DNA of 64,000 nucleotides from Clostridiales bacterium oral taxon 876 str. F0540 (GTDB lineage: Bacteria > Bacillota > Clostridia > Clostridiales > Clostridiaceae), in the NCBI GenBank assembly GCA_000466585.1, contig KE993464.1, positions 180,555 through 244,554 of the forward strand, in the 5' to 3' direction. Made by a program: the position numbers and the translations under genes. This document shows, piece by piece, positions 52,835-62,242 of the stretch (the first letter of the stretch is position 1; each line of letters opens with the position of its first letter). Under the pieces are notes generated by a model. That model had not been told where the DNA came from, did no database searches, and saw only the letters and a program-made list of their open reading frames with translations.

Positions 52835-53718
52835 TAATTTAGCGTTTTAAATATATAGCCATCATCTTCTAAGAATTTAATAAGCTGAGGAAGATACTCA
52901 ACTGTGGTGTCTTTCCCATCTGAATCATGCATTAATACTATTAAGTCTTTTTGATGAGTAAAGTTCTGTTTTATATTACGATCTAATTGATCAACAGGAA
53001 CATTAGCTCCTTCTGCATCTTTAGTTAAGCAGTTCCAGTCAAAATATTTGTATCCGGCAGCTCTTACAGCCTCTCTATATTCTTTTGGTCTGTTTTTTGA
53101 TCCTCCGGGAAATCTTACTATCTTTGCTTTATAACCAGGATAAAATTCCTTTATAGTACTTTCACCTTGTTTGAACTCGTCAACTAAATTCTTAGGAGCT
53201 TTGTATATAAAATCCACATTATGATCAAAAGTGTGATTACCTATAGCGTGACCTTCACTTTTTTCTCTTAAGAAAATATCCTTATTTGGAGCAATATTTT
53301 TCCCTATTACAAAAAATGTTGCTTTAATATTATTCTTTTTTAATATGTCCAGTATTTGTGGGGTAATACCTACCGAAGGACCGTCATCAAAAGTTAAATA
53401 AGCTACCTTGTCACCTTTTTTTATAGGCTTATTAACTGGCTTTGATATATCTTTATGATCGTCCTTTTTTTCGTTATTGATTTTATCAGCAGTATTATCT
53501 TTTTTATCCTGCTTACTATCATCAACCGGAAGAACAATAATAGGTGCTTTATCTGGAGTTTTTTCAGGAATTGGTTCAATTTTATTGTGAATTCCCTTGT
53601 CAATAAGAGCCTTTTGTGTTTTTAATTCACTTTTCTTATAGATTATATATCCAGAGCTTAAGCCTATTACTATAAGCATAAGTACAGAAATGATTAAAAT
53701 TACTTTATTATTTTTCAA
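52834..53718 (-). CDS. membrane-anchored polysaccharide deacetylase
   Basis: 294 aa, CE4 (NodB) fold. N-terminal TM helix (residues 6-27), Lys/Asp/Pro-rich linker to ~95, then the catalytic domain: base motif YLTFDDGPS, metal motif GNHTFDHNVDF, RFPGG and a C-terminal LIVLMHDSDG. Likely removes acetyl groups from peptidoglycan GlcNAc or chitin-like polymers. TTG start after AAGGGGGTG. Convergent with the LysE gene. Confidence 0.9.
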   Translation of the reverse strand: MKNNKVILIISVLMLIVIGLSSGYIIYKKSELKTQKALIDKGIHNKIEPIPEKTPDKAPIIVLPVDDSKQDKKDNTADKINNEKKDDHKDISKPVNKPIKKGDKVAYLTFDDGPSVGITPQILDILKKNNIKATFFVIGKNIAPNKDIFLREKSEGHAIGNHTFDHNVDFIYKAPKNLVDEFKQGESTIKEFYPGYKAKIVRFPGGSKNRPKEYREAVRAAGYKYFDWNCLTKDAEGANVPVDQLDRNIKQNFTHQKDLIVLMHDSDGKDTTVEYLPQLIKFLEDDGYIFKTLN

Positions 53719-53788
53719 GACAACACCCCCTTGGTTACATATATGATTATAATGGAAATTACTGTGAAGAGCAATCTAAATATTGAAG

Positions 53789-53816
53789 TTGTTATAGTAT
53801 GCAATGATGGTATAAT
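53789..53816 (+). promoter_or_regulatory. promoter of the creatininase-family gene
   Basis: TTGTTA, 16-nt spacer, TATAAT (53811-53816), with TGG giving an extended -10. Confidence 0.6.
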
Positions 53817-53852
53817 TATATTAAGAATATAGTAAAATTTGGGGGTAATAAC

Positions 53853-54578
53853 ATGTACATGGTAGACTATACCAGTGATGATTTTAAAGCAAATTTATCT
53901 AAAGCGGAAGTTGCTATTGTTCCTATAGGTTCAGTGGAAGCTCATGGACATCATCTTCCATTAGGAACTGATATATTTTCACCAAGACTTTTTTGCAATA
54001 AGATAAACGATAAAATAGGGGAAGAAGTTTGGATAGTACCGGAAATTCCATACGGCCAAAGCTATGATTTATCGGTGTATCCGGGAACAATACACATTCC
54101 GACAGAAGTTATGTCAAGCTACGTGTTTTTTGTTGGCAAGAGTCTTTATGATAATGGCATAAAAAAACTTGTATTTTTAAATGGACATGGCGGGAATGTA
54201 AATGCACTTAACCTTGCAAGTGAAAAGCTCATGCAGCTTGGAATGGATGTTATAATAATAAACTGGTGGCTTGACTTTTCAAAGGAAATATTAACTATAA
54301 CAGAAGGTCAAGGGCATGCGGGGGAAGACGAAAGCTCTGCAGTTCTATACTACAATAAGAATCTTGTACAAATGGATAAAGCTTTGAAAAATGATAAAAA
54401 GCCTTTAATGAGAGTTTATTTTAAAGAAAGGGGAAAAATACTTTACGAAAATGCCCTTTCAGGAGATGCAACTAAGGCAACCTATGAAAAGGGAGAAAAA
54501 ATCTTTGAAGTTTTGACTGAAAAGATTATTGAACTTATACATAACTTTACAGCCGGAAAGTATTATTCTGAAGAATAG
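53853..54578 (+). CDS. creatininase-family amidohydrolase
   Basis: 241 aa. Metal-binding motifs of the family are present: IPIGSVEAHGHHLPLGTD (Glu, His, Asp), FLNGHGGN and GQGHAGEDESSAVLYY. Members include creatininase, mycofactocin MftE peptidase and FAPy deformylases; nothing nearby identifies the substrate. GGGGGTAA precedes the ATG; a terminator follows directly. Confidence 0.85.
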   Translation: MYMVDYTSDDFKANLSKAEVAIVPIGSVEAHGHHLPLGTDIFSPRLFCNKINDKIGEEVWIVPEIPYGQSYDLSVYPGTIHIPTEVMSSYVFFVGKSLYDNGIKKLVFLNGHGGNVNALNLASEKLMQLGMDVIIINWWLDFSKEILTITEGQGHAGEDESSAVLYYNKNLVQMDKALKNDKKPLMRVYFKERGKILYENALSGDATKATYEKGEKIFEVLTEKIIELIHNFTAGKYYSEE

Positions 54579-54579
54579 A

Positions 54580-54607
54580 AGTAGATTGCGATGCAATCTA
54601 CTTTTTT
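54580..54607 (+). terminator. terminator after the creatininase-family gene
   Basis: AGTAGATTG/CAATCTACT stem, five-nt loop, six T. Confidence 0.88.
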
Positions 54608-54803
54608 ATAATTGAAAGGGCATAAGACAAAACCCCTTTTAAAATTATAATTTGTACAATAGAAAATTTGACTTTTAATAAGTATTAAATTTTAAATTAA
54701 TTTAAATATTTTATTAACACTATATCTAATCTGTATTCTTTTGGTTTATAATTTGTTATAGATATCTATATTTTATAGATAATTTCTATCTGGGGGGATA
54801 ATT

Positions 54804-55892
54804 TTGAAAATTAAAGATATAAAGATTGGAAAAGTGAGTGCTCCTTTAAAGAAACCTTTTAAAACAGCGCTGAGAGAGGTTAATACAGCAGAAGAAATAG
54901 TTATTAAGGTTGAAACGGATACTTTTGAAACAGGCTTTGGAAGTGCTCCTCCTACAGCTGTTATTACCGGGGATACAGAAGATTCCATTGAAGGGGCAAT
55001 CAAAGGAAATATAAAACCTAAACTTTTAGGAATGGATATCGATAATGTTGAAGAAATAATGTCTGTGCTTAACGCTTCAATGATAAAAAATACAAGTGCA
55101 AAAGCTGCGGTAGATATGGCTATTTACGATTTGCTTGGAAAGAAGTATAATATTCCTCTATACAAGTTTTTTGGGGGATTTAGAAACAGTATAACTACTG
55201 ATATAACTATAAGTGTAAACTCACCTGAAGAAATGGCTCAGGATTCAATTGAGGCTGTAAAGGCAGGTTTTAAGATATTAAAAACAAAAGTTGGAACTGA
55301 TGTTAATAAGGATATCGAAAGAGTCAAGGCAATAAGAGAAGCAGTAGGAAAGAATATTACAATTAGAGTTGATGCTAACCAAGGCTGGAAGCCTAAAGAG
55401 GCGGTTCGAATTATAAGAAGGTTTGAGGATATGAACCTTGATATAGAACTTGTTGAGCAGCCTGTTAAGTATTGGGATTTAGAAGGACTTAAATTTGTAA
55501 CTGATAATGTAGCTACAGATATTTTAGCAGACGAAGCAGTATTTGGCCCATTTGAAGCTATGAAGCTGATACAGCTTAGAGCTGCAGATCTAATTAATAT
55601 AAAGCTTATGAAATGCGGTGGACTTTATAATGCTGCAAAAATTTGCGCTATAGCTGAAACTATGGGGATAGAGTGTATGATGGGGTGCATGCTTGAAGGC
55701 AAAATAGGAATTACTGCTGCTGCAAGCTTTACAGGAGGAAAGAAAAATATTACTAAAGCAGATTTGGATACGGTTAATCTATTGGCAAAGGATCCTGTAA
55801 TAGGCGGAGCTGAGTTTAAAGGTGATAAGGTTATTTTATCTGATGAACCTGGACTTGGTATAAAGGACGTTATAGGATGGCAAGAAATATGA
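54804..55892 (+). CDS. dipeptide epimerase (L-Ala-D/L-Glu type)
   Basis: 362 aa, enolase superfamily. Catalytic KxK motif in KILKTKVG, metal ligands D, E, D in RVDANQGW, LVEQPVK and DILADEAVF, second lysine in INIKLMKCGGL, and DxD in KADLDTVN that binds the dipeptide amino group in YkfB-type enzymes. It probably recycles murein peptides; exact dipeptide unknown. TTG start after CTGGGGGGA. The 13-nt gap to ftsH suggests cotranscription. Confidence 0.9.
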   Translation: MKIKDIKIGKVSAPLKKPFKTALREVNTAEEIVIKVETDTFETGFGSAPPTAVITGDTEDSIEGAIKGNIKPKLLGMDIDNVEEIMSVLNASMIKNTSAKAAVDMAIYDLLGKKYNIPLYKFFGGFRNSITTDITISVNSPEEMAQDSIEAVKAGFKILKTKVGTDVNKDIERVKAIREAVGKNITIRVDANQGWKPKEAVRIIRRFEDMNLDIELVEQPVKYWDLEGLKFVTDNVATDILADEAVFGPFEAMKLIQLRAADLINIKLMKCGGLYNAAKICAIAETMGIECMMGCMLEGKIGITAAASFTGGKKNITKADLDTVNLLAKDPVIGGAEFKGDKVILSDEPGLGIKDVIGWQEI

Positions 55893-55905
55893 AAGGGAGA
55901 AAAAA

Positions 55906-57720
55906 ATGTTTGACAATAAAAAAGTTAGATATGCCATGTATTATATACTGGGTGCATCCATTGTTTTAATGATTTTAAATTTTGTAATTGTTGATTTTAA
56001 AACTCAATCCATAAAATACAATGAGTTCATAAAGATGCTTACTGATAAAAAGGTTGAGGAAGTTCAAATTTCTACAGACAAGATAATTATAATACCTAAG
56101 ACAGAAGAAGGACAAAAGAAAAAAATACTTTATACTGTTAATATAGGTGATGATCAATTAGTAGAAAAGCTGACTGCTGCAGGTGTTACCTTCGGTGGAG
56201 TATCTACAGACAGCAATCCTCTCAAAGGATTTTTCTTTAATTGGGTACTACCTATTATTATGTTTACCTTTTTAGGAAGGCTTATATTTGGAAGGCTTGA
56301 TAAGAAGCTTGGAAATGGTGTCATGTCCTTTGGAAAGAATACAGCAAAGCTCTACGCAGAAAACGAAACCGGAAAGACTTTTTCAGATGTTGCCGGGCAA
56401 GAGGAAGCTAAGGAATCTTTAGTCGAAATTGTAGATTTCCTTCATAATCCTCAAAAGTACGCTGAAATAGGTGCTAAGCTTCCTAAGGGGGCTCTTTTAG
56501 TAGGACCTCCAGGAACAGGTAAGACACTTTTAGCTAAAGCTGTTGCTGGTGAAGCTAAGGTGCCTTTTTTCTCCATGTCCGGTTCAGAATTTGTTGAAAT
56601 GTTTGTCGGTATGGGAGCAGCTAGGGTAAGAGATTTATTTAAACAGGCTGCTGAAAAAGCTCCATGTATAATATTTATCGACGAAATAGATGCTATAGGA
56701 AAGAGCAGAGAAGGAAATATCAGTGGTAATGATGAAAGAGAGCAAACCTTAAATCAGCTTCTAGCTGAAATGGATGGTTTTGATTCTACAAAGCCTGTAG
56801 TTATACTTGCGGCAACCAACAGGCCTGAGGTTCTTGATAAGGCTCTTTTAAGACCGGGAAGATTTGACAGAAGAGTTATTGTTGACAGACCGGATTTAAA
56901 AGGAAGAGAAGCTATTTTAAAGGTTCATTTAAAAAGCGTTAAGTATTCCGAAAGCCTTGATGTTTTAGCTATTGCAAAAGCGACTCCCGGTGCTGTAGGA
57001 GCAGATCTTGCCAACATGGTAAATGAGGCTGCTTTAAGGGCTGTTAAACATTCAAGAAAAGAAATAATGCAGGAAGACTTAGAAGAGGCTATTGAGGTTA
57101 TACTAGCTGGTAAGGAGAAGAAGGACAGGATTATGTCTGACAAGGAAAAGAAAACTGTTGCCTTCCATGAGGTAGGGCATGCACTTGTCGCAGCACTTTT
57201 AAAGGGAACCGATCCTGTTCACAAAATAACTATAGTACCTAGAACGATGGGTGCCTTAGGTTATACTATGCAGCTTCCTGAGGAAGATAAGTATTTATTG
57301 ACAAAAGAAGAGCTGCTTAATGAGATTGCTATACTTTTAGGGGGAAGAGCTGCAGAGGAAGTTGAGTTTAATGCTATATCTACAGGAGCATCAAATGATA
57401 TTGAAAAGGCCACTCAAACTGCAAGAAGTATGGTAACTATGTACGGTATGTCAGACCGTTTTGACATGATGGGACTGGAATCACCTTCGAATAGATATCT
57501 TGATGGAAGACCTGTACAGAACTGCAGTGCAGAAACTTCTGCAATTATAGATGAAGAAACTCTTAAAATCATAAGAGATGCTCATGAGAAGGCAGTGGAT
57601 ATACTTAAAAACAATAGAGAGCTTATGACTAAAATTGCTGAAAGACTATTGGAGAAGGAAACCATCATGGGAGACGAATTCATGGAATTTGTAAGAGAAG
57701 GCGGAACTATTGAGGATTAA
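55906..57720 (+). CDS. ftsH: ATP-dependent zinc metalloprotease FtsH
   Basis: 604-aa membrane AAA+ protease. TM helices near 10-28 and 108-125 flank a short extracellular domain; AAA module with Walker A VGPPGTGKTLLAKA, Walker B CIIFIDEIDAIG, arginine-finger segment ALLRPGRFDRR; zinc site HEVGHA with the distant aspartate in the EKATQTARSMV region. Degrades misassembled membrane proteins and regulators. Some clostridia have a second FtsH beside tilS/hpt; this copy beside the epimerase may be such a paralog. Confidence 0.94.
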   Translation: MFDNKKVRYAMYYILGASIVLMILNFVIVDFKTQSIKYNEFIKMLTDKKVEEVQISTDKIIIIPKTEEGQKKKILYTVNIGDDQLVEKLTAAGVTFGGVSTDSNPLKGFFFNWVLPIIMFTFLGRLIFGRLDKKLGNGVMSFGKNTAKLYAENETGKTFSDVAGQEEAKESLVEIVDFLHNPQKYAEIGAKLPKGALLVGPPGTGKTLLAKAVAGEAKVPFFSMSGSEFVEMFVGMGAARVRDLFKQAAEKAPCIIFIDEIDAIGKSREGNISGNDEREQTLNQLLAEMDGFDSTKPVVILAATNRPEVLDKALLRPGRFDRRVIVDRPDLKGREAILKVHLKSVKYSESLDVLAIAKATPGAVGADLANMVNEAALRAVKHSRKEIMQEDLEEAIEVILAGKEKKDRIMSDKEKKTVAFHEVGHALVAALLKGTDPVHKITIVPRTMGALGYTMQLPEEDKYLLTKEELLNEIAILLGGRAAEEVEFNAISTGASNDIEKATQTARSMVTMYGMSDRFDMMGLESPSNRYLDGRPVQNCSAETSAIIDEETLKIIRDAHEKAVDILKNNRELMTKIAERLLEKETIMGDEFMEFVREGGTIED

Positions 57721-57745
57721 TAACCTTTAAAAGGGGATGAGTTTA

Positions 57746-59881
57746 TTGCAAAATAATAATTTTGATTTTGACAAAGAAACAACTATACAAAAGGAAATAG
57801 AGCTTGGTATCGAAAAAGAAAAGCTTGAAGAGGTTATTTCCCTTATTAATAAAGAAATCTTAAATTATATAGAGAAGAGAAAAGAGGCCACGCAGTATAT
57901 TCAAGACTATAGAAAGAATGTTCTTGAAGAATATAGAGATGATGAAGATAAAGTTATAGAATATTTTGATCATGAAAGATTCGTTAAGGAAGAGGCTTTT
58001 AAAAATATTGATAGAAGACTCAGAGAACTTACAATTCTTTCAACCGCTCCATACTTTGGAAGAGTTGACTTTAAAGAAGAAGGCTTTGAAGGTGCAGATA
58101 ATATATACATCGGAAGATTTGGCATGACTCCTGAAGGAGAATATGAGCCCGTGGTTGTAGACTGGAGAGCACCCATATCAGCATTGTTTTATTCAAGCAA
58201 GCTTGGAACAAATACTTATAGCGCTCCTGCCGGGAAGATAGATGTAGATGTCCTCTTAAAAAGGCAGTTTGTTATAAAAAAGGCTAAGCTTCTTGGTTTG
58301 TTTGACTCTTCATTGGAAGTTAAAGATGAAATACTTCAGATGGTATTAAGCGGAAACACTACGGATAAGCTTAGAGATATCATTATGACAATCCAAGAGG
58401 AGCAGGATAATTTAATAAGACAGCCAAAGGACAGGACTATTGTAGTTGATGGTGTTGCCGGCAGCGGCAAAACTACTATTGCTCTTCATAGAGTTGCTTA
58501 CCTTCTATATAACTACAGAGAAAGTCTTCAGGACAAGGTTCTTATCTTAGGACCTAACAGTATATTTATGGAGTATATTTCTACTGTACTCCCAAGCCTT
58601 GGAGAGGTTGGAGTAAAGCAGACTACCTTTATGGATTTTGCGCTTGATATACTAGAACTAGAAAGTATTATGAGCTTTAAAAATTATATGGAAAGAGTGC
58701 TTAAAGGGGATAAGGAATTTATCGATAAAATAGTTCATAAAAGTTCTTTAGAGTACCTTAGTGAGCTTAATGACTATATAGATAAGCTTAATGAGGAATA
58801 CTTTAAACTTGAGGCTGTAAAATTCTTTGACAAGACAGCAGTATCTAAAAATGAACTTGATGAATTATTTAATTCATACTATAAGGAAATGCCTCTCTTT
58901 AGAAGAGGTAAAAAAATAAGAAGAATTATTTTTTCAAAGCTTAGGGATTTAAGAGATGAAGAAGTTAGAAGAATTCAAAGGGAATATAATGATAAAATTT
59001 CTAAAATGACAAAGGCAGAGCTTGAAATCGAAGAAGCTAATCTTAACTTAAAGCGAAAAATAGCTATAAGAGAAGTTATCTCTGAGGTTATGAGAGCAAA
59101 AGAAGAACTGAGCTGGCTTGATAGCAAAGATTGTCTTGAACTTTATAAGGAAATAAACGGTGACGCTGAGCTTACTCAAGATGACTTGGCTCCTATACTT
59201 TACTTAAAAATAAAGCTTGAAGGCTTAAGGGTTAAAGAAGAAATAAAGCATGTAGTAATAGATGAAGCTCAGGATTACAGTCCGATACAGTTTTTAGTAG
59301 TAAGAGAACTTACAAGATGCAGTTCAATGACTATTGTTGGAGATAGTAACCAAAGATTGCTTCCCCTTAAAGGACAGACTCCGATGCTTAGACTTGAAGA
59401 AATCCTTCCGGCGCTTAATCTTGAGTATTTTGAGCTGACTAAAAGCTATCGATCTACAAGAGAAATTATGGAGTATGCTAATAAGTTTCTTAAAGATAGT
59501 AGAATTGTTCCATTAGTAAGAAACGGAGAAGAGGTTACAGAGCAGGTAGTTCAAAGCGAAGGGGAACTTATAGAAAAAATAGATAGCGCTATTAATTCTT
59601 TAAGGGAAAAGGAATTTGAAAATATAGCTGTTTTGTGCAGAGATTTAGAAGAAACAGAAAGAATAGGAAGTTTATTAAAAACAAAGGAATACTTGAAAAT
59701 CGTTAATAAAGAAGATATAATTTACAAAGGCGGAACAGTTGTTATTCCTTCCTATTTCGCTAAAGGCCTTGAGTTTGATGCTGTTATACTTATTCAGGAA
59801 GAAAACAGAGAAAGTGAAAGCAGGCTAAATTATGTAATGGCAACAAGAGCATTGCATGAGCTTAAGGTTATAAAAAAATAA
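57746..59881 (+). CDS. helD: HelD-like RNA polymerase recycling factor
   Basis: 711 aa, superfamily 1 helicase-like. N-terminal coiled coil (about 10-90) that enters the RNAP channel in HelD, APISALFYSS segment, Walker A DGVAGSGKTTIALHR, Walker B VVIDEAQDYSPIQF, motif TIVGDSNQRLLPLKG and C-terminal VMATRALHEL. ATP hydrolysis releases stalled RNAP. TTG start at 57746, nine nt after AAGGGG; the in-frame ATG at 57737 would leave no spacing. Confidence 0.9.
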   Translation: MQNNNFDFDKETTIQKEIELGIEKEKLEEVISLINKEILNYIEKRKEATQYIQDYRKNVLEEYRDDEDKVIEYFDHERFVKEEAFKNIDRRLRELTILSTAPYFGRVDFKEEGFEGADNIYIGRFGMTPEGEYEPVVVDWRAPISALFYSSKLGTNTYSAPAGKIDVDVLLKRQFVIKKAKLLGLFDSSLEVKDEILQMVLSGNTTDKLRDIIMTIQEEQDNLIRQPKDRTIVVDGVAGSGKTTIALHRVAYLLYNYRESLQDKVLILGPNSIFMEYISTVLPSLGEVGVKQTTFMDFALDILELESIMSFKNYMERVLKGDKEFIDKIVHKSSLEYLSELNDYIDKLNEEYFKLEAVKFFDKTAVSKNELDELFNSYYKEMPLFRRGKKIRRIIFSKLRDLRDEEVRRIQREYNDKISKMTKAELEIEEANLNLKRKIAIREVISEVMRAKEELSWLDSKDCLELYKEINGDAELTQDDLAPILYLKIKLEGLRVKEEIKHVVIDEAQDYSPIQFLVVRELTRCSSMTIVGDSNQRLLPLKGQTPMLRLEEILPALNLEYFELTKSYRSTREIMEYANKFLKDSRIVPLVRNGEEVTEQVVQSEGELIEKIDSAINSLREKEFENIAVLCRDLEETERIGSLLKTKEYLKIVNKEDIIYKGGTVVIPSYFAKGLEFDAVILIQEENRESESRLNYVMATRALHELKVIKK

Positions 59882-59952
59882 TGAAGAATGAGGCCCAAAG
59901 TACCTGAAGGGATTTTGGGCCTTCTTATCAAATTAAATAATTCTTCATTTGA
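59878..59952. repeat. palindromic gap element with internal terminator after helD
   Basis: AATGAAGAAT at the left (59878-59890) and AATAATTCTTCATT at the right (59937-59951) are inverted copies. Inside is the hairpin AGGCCCAAA/TTTGGGCCT (59891-59899/59914-59922), followed by TCTTATC. Confidence 0.7.
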
Positions 59953-59970
59953 TTACTAGGGGGAGATATT

Positions 59971-60921
59971 TTGAAAAGACTTAAGAAGAAAAGAATAGCT
60001 GTACTTCTAATAGCTGTTATCTTTCTTGTTGGAGCGTCATTTTTTGCAATTAATAAGGGAAAGAAGGACAATGTTCTAAAGGCTCAAACCAGTGGTAAAA
60101 CTCAGGAAGAATTAAAAGCTGAGTCGGAAAAAAAGAAACAGCAGGAAGATGAAGCTAAAAAGGAAGAATTAAAAAAGCAGGAGCAATTGAAGTTTGATAA
60201 GATAAAGGCTTTAAAGGAAGATCCACAGCAGCAGCAGGCTGTTAAAGGTATAGGAAAATCTAAGAACATACCTATTTTGATGTATCACTCCATTGATTAT
60301 GAAAAAGGTAACGAACTTAGAATTCCAAAGGATAAATTCAGAGAGCAGATGAAGTACTTAAAGGATAATGGATATACACCATTGAGTTTAGATGAATTAT
60401 ACTCTCATATGGTTTATGGCACAAAGGTTCCTGAAAAGCCGGTAGTCATTACCTTAGATGATGGATATTCAGACAATTACACAAACGCTTATCCGGTACT
60501 TAAAGAATTTGGATTTAAAGCTGTAATATTTGTAATAACAAATACCGTTGCAGATGGCGGAAGCTATTTAAATGCAGAACAGATTAAAGAGATGGATAAG
60601 AACGGAATTGATATTGAAAGCCATACTGTAAGCCATCCAAGGCTTAATGAACTAAGCTATGATAAGCAAGTTAATGAAATGAAGGAATCTAAAGAGTATT
60701 TGGAAAAGCTGCTTAATAAAGATATTAATTATATAGCGTACCCATACGGAAACTTTAACGAAAATACGTTAAAGGCAGTAGAGGAAATAGGATACAAAAT
60801 GGCTGTTTCAACTAAGAGCGGCCTAGCATCAAAAGCAAACGGAATTTATAAACTTCACAGAATATATATCAGTAATAATTATGATATGGAGAAGTTTAAG
60901 AGATTAGTTAAAGGAATGTAA
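59971..60921 (+). CDS. polysaccharide deacetylase, membrane-anchored
   Basis: 316 aa. N-terminal TM anchor (residues 7-25), strongly charged coiled-coil linker (about 40-85, rich in K/E/Q), then a NodB domain: IPILMYHSID, VITLDDGYSDNY (Asp-Asp), DIESHTVSHPRL (His-x4-His) and IAYPYGNFNE. Resembles PgaB/IcaB-like deacetylases acting on poly-GlcNAc. TTG start after GGGGGAGA. A second deacetylase sits at 52834-53718, of a different subtype. Confidence 0.88.
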   Translation: MKRLKKKRIAVLLIAVIFLVGASFFAINKGKKDNVLKAQTSGKTQEELKAESEKKKQQEDEAKKEELKKQEQLKFDKIKALKEDPQQQQAVKGIGKSKNIPILMYHSIDYEKGNELRIPKDKFREQMKYLKDNGYTPLSLDELYSHMVYGTKVPEKPVVITLDDGYSDNYTNAYPVLKEFGFKAVIFVITNTVADGGSYLNAEQIKEMDKNGIDIESHTVSHPRLNELSYDKQVNEMKESKEYLEKLLNKDINYIAYPYGNFNENTLKAVEEIGYKMAVSTKSGLASKANGIYKLHRIYISNNYDMEKFKRLVKGM

Positions 60922-60926
60922 AATAG

Positions 60927-60962
60927 AAGTCCAAAATTCTCAAAGGAATTTTGGACTTTTTA
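60927..60962 (+). terminator. terminator after the deacetylase gene
   Basis: 13-bp stem AAGTCCAAAATTC/GAATTTTGGACTT, six-nt loop, T-run. Confidence 0.88.
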
Positions 60963-61032
60963 ATATAATTAATAAGTTTATTTGGAACTTTAATCAGTAT
61001 AAAATTAAAAAATATTCATACATTTTTAGGGG

Positions 61033-61061
61033 TTGCAAGTTCCTAAAAAGAGTAATATAAT
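61033..61061 (+). promoter_or_regulatory. promoter of the LacI-family regulator gene
   Basis: TTGCAA, 17-nt spacer, perfect TATAAT (61056-61061), immediately upstream of the operator-like dyad at 61069. Confidence 0.8.
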
Positions 61062-61068
61062 AAAAATA

Positions 61069-61084
61069 TAGAAAAGGTTTTCTA
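61069..61084. promoter_or_regulatory. operator for the LacI-family regulator (copy 1)
   Basis: TAGAAAAGGTTTTCTA: seven-base arms with perfect symmetry around GG, at the transcription start of the regulator gene. Near-identical to the dyad before galT, implying autoregulation. Confidence 0.7.
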
Positions 61085-61096
61085 AAGGGTGATGAT

Positions 61097-62113
61097 ATGC
61101 CGATAACAATCAATGATGTAGCAAGAGAAGCCGGAGTTTCAATAACTACTGTCTCAAGAGTTTTAAATAATAATTATCCAGTTAAGGACGAAACTAGAAA
61201 AAAAATAGAAGAAGCTATAGAAAAATTAAATTATAAGCCTAACACTATGGCAAGAAGTCTTATAACCAAAAAGAGTTCTACAATAGGAATTATAGTACCG
61301 GGTATAACAAATCTGTTTTTTCCAACAATAGTTGAAGCTATTGAAGAAATGATGAAAAGCAAGGGGTATAGTGTTAATCTATCAAATACGGAAGGGGAAG
61401 CCTACAAGGAGATAAAGCTTGTTGAAGAGCTCACTGCAAGACAGGCTGATGGAATAATTGTCATAGATCCTGCGATAGAGAATTTGCGAAAGGGTTTTTA
61501 CGATAAGCTTTCTAAAAATCTTCCTATCATAATAGTCAATGGCTCTCCGGACAGCAATAAATGCAGTTTTGTATGCTATGATGAGGAAGTAGGAACTGTG
61601 GAAGCTTTTAAATATCTCCTCAAGTTAGGACATAAAAAGATAGCCTTTGTCAGAGGGCATAAGAGTTTTTCTTATGATATAAAGGAAAAGATATATAAAT
61701 CTATTTTGAAAGATGAAAAGTTACAATATGAAAGAATTTTAAATGTTGGAAAAGGGAACAGTATAGAAGTAGTTGAAAGAGCTCAAAGCTTTACTGAAGA
61801 ACTTCTGCAAAGCAGCGATAGACCTACGGCTATATTTGCCTGCAATGATCTCATGGCTGTAGGAGTTATGAATGCCTGCTTAAAGCTTGGCATAGAAGTT
61901 CCCAGTCAAATGTCAGTTGTAGGTTTTGATAATACTATACTAGCAAACATAACTCAGCCAAAGCTCACTTCTGTAGATTTAAATATGAAGGAAATAGGAC
62001 ATAGAGCAGCGCTTGAACTGCTGGACATTATTGAAAATGGAGCCAAGGTTAGAAAGAAAATCATAGTTGATACTAGCCTGGTGGTCCGAGAAAGCTGCGG
62101 CGATGCGAAGTAG
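61097..62113 (+). CDS. LacI/GalR-family repressor, probable galactose regulator
   Basis: 338 aa. N-terminal HTH ITINDVAREAGVSITTVSRVLNNNYPVKDETRKKI with hinge NYKPNTMARSL, then the periplasmic-binding-like core (IIVPGITNLFFP, DGIIVIDPA, GHKKIAFVRG, PTAIFACNDLMAVG, MSVVGFDNT). Directly upstream of galT and galK and preceded by a dyad also present before galT, so it probably represses the Leloir genes; the sugar inducer is not determined. GGGTGATG gives the ribosome site. Confidence 0.9.
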   Translation: MPITINDVAREAGVSITTVSRVLNNNYPVKDETRKKIEEAIEKLNYKPNTMARSLITKKSSTIGIIVPGITNLFFPTIVEAIEEMMKSKGYSVNLSNTEGEAYKEIKLVEELTARQADGIIVIDPAIENLRKGFYDKLSKNLPIIIVNGSPDSNKCSFVCYDEEVGTVEAFKYLLKLGHKKIAFVRGHKSFSYDIKEKIYKSILKDEKLQYERILNVGKGNSIEVVERAQSFTEELLQSSDRPTAIFACNDLMAVGVMNACLKLGIEVPSQMSVVGFDNTILANITQPKLTSVDLNMKEIGHRAALELLDIIENGAKVRKKIIVDTSLVVRESCGDAK

Positions 62114-62121
62114 AATAAATA

Positions 62122-62158
62122 ATGAATTCAACTTTTGAAAAACAAAGGTTGAATTCAT
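62122..62158. terminator. hairpin after the LacI-family gene
   Basis: 11-bp stem ATGAATTCAAC/GTTGAATTCAT with continued TTTG/CAAA pairing near the loop. No T-run follows, so it may attenuate rather than stop. Confidence 0.55.
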
Positions 62159-62185
62159 ATAAATATAGGAAATTTTATTTATATT

Positions 62186-62205
62186 TATAGAAAAGGATTT
62201 CTATA
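62186..62205. promoter_or_regulatory. operator for the LacI-family regulator (copy 2, galT)
   Basis: TATAGAAAAGGATTTCTATA: eight-base perfect arms around AGGA. It shares TAGAAAAGGnTTTCTA with the dyad at 61069-61084 and lies 38 nt before the galT start. Confidence 0.7.
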
Positions 62206-62242
62206 AACAATAAAATAGATAAAAGGAAGGAATGAGGTTTAT

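Noticed and set aside
54616..54640. AAAGGG/CCCTTT pair as a second terminator
   Set aside because: Six-bp stem with a long loop just after a clear terminator; too weak to list.
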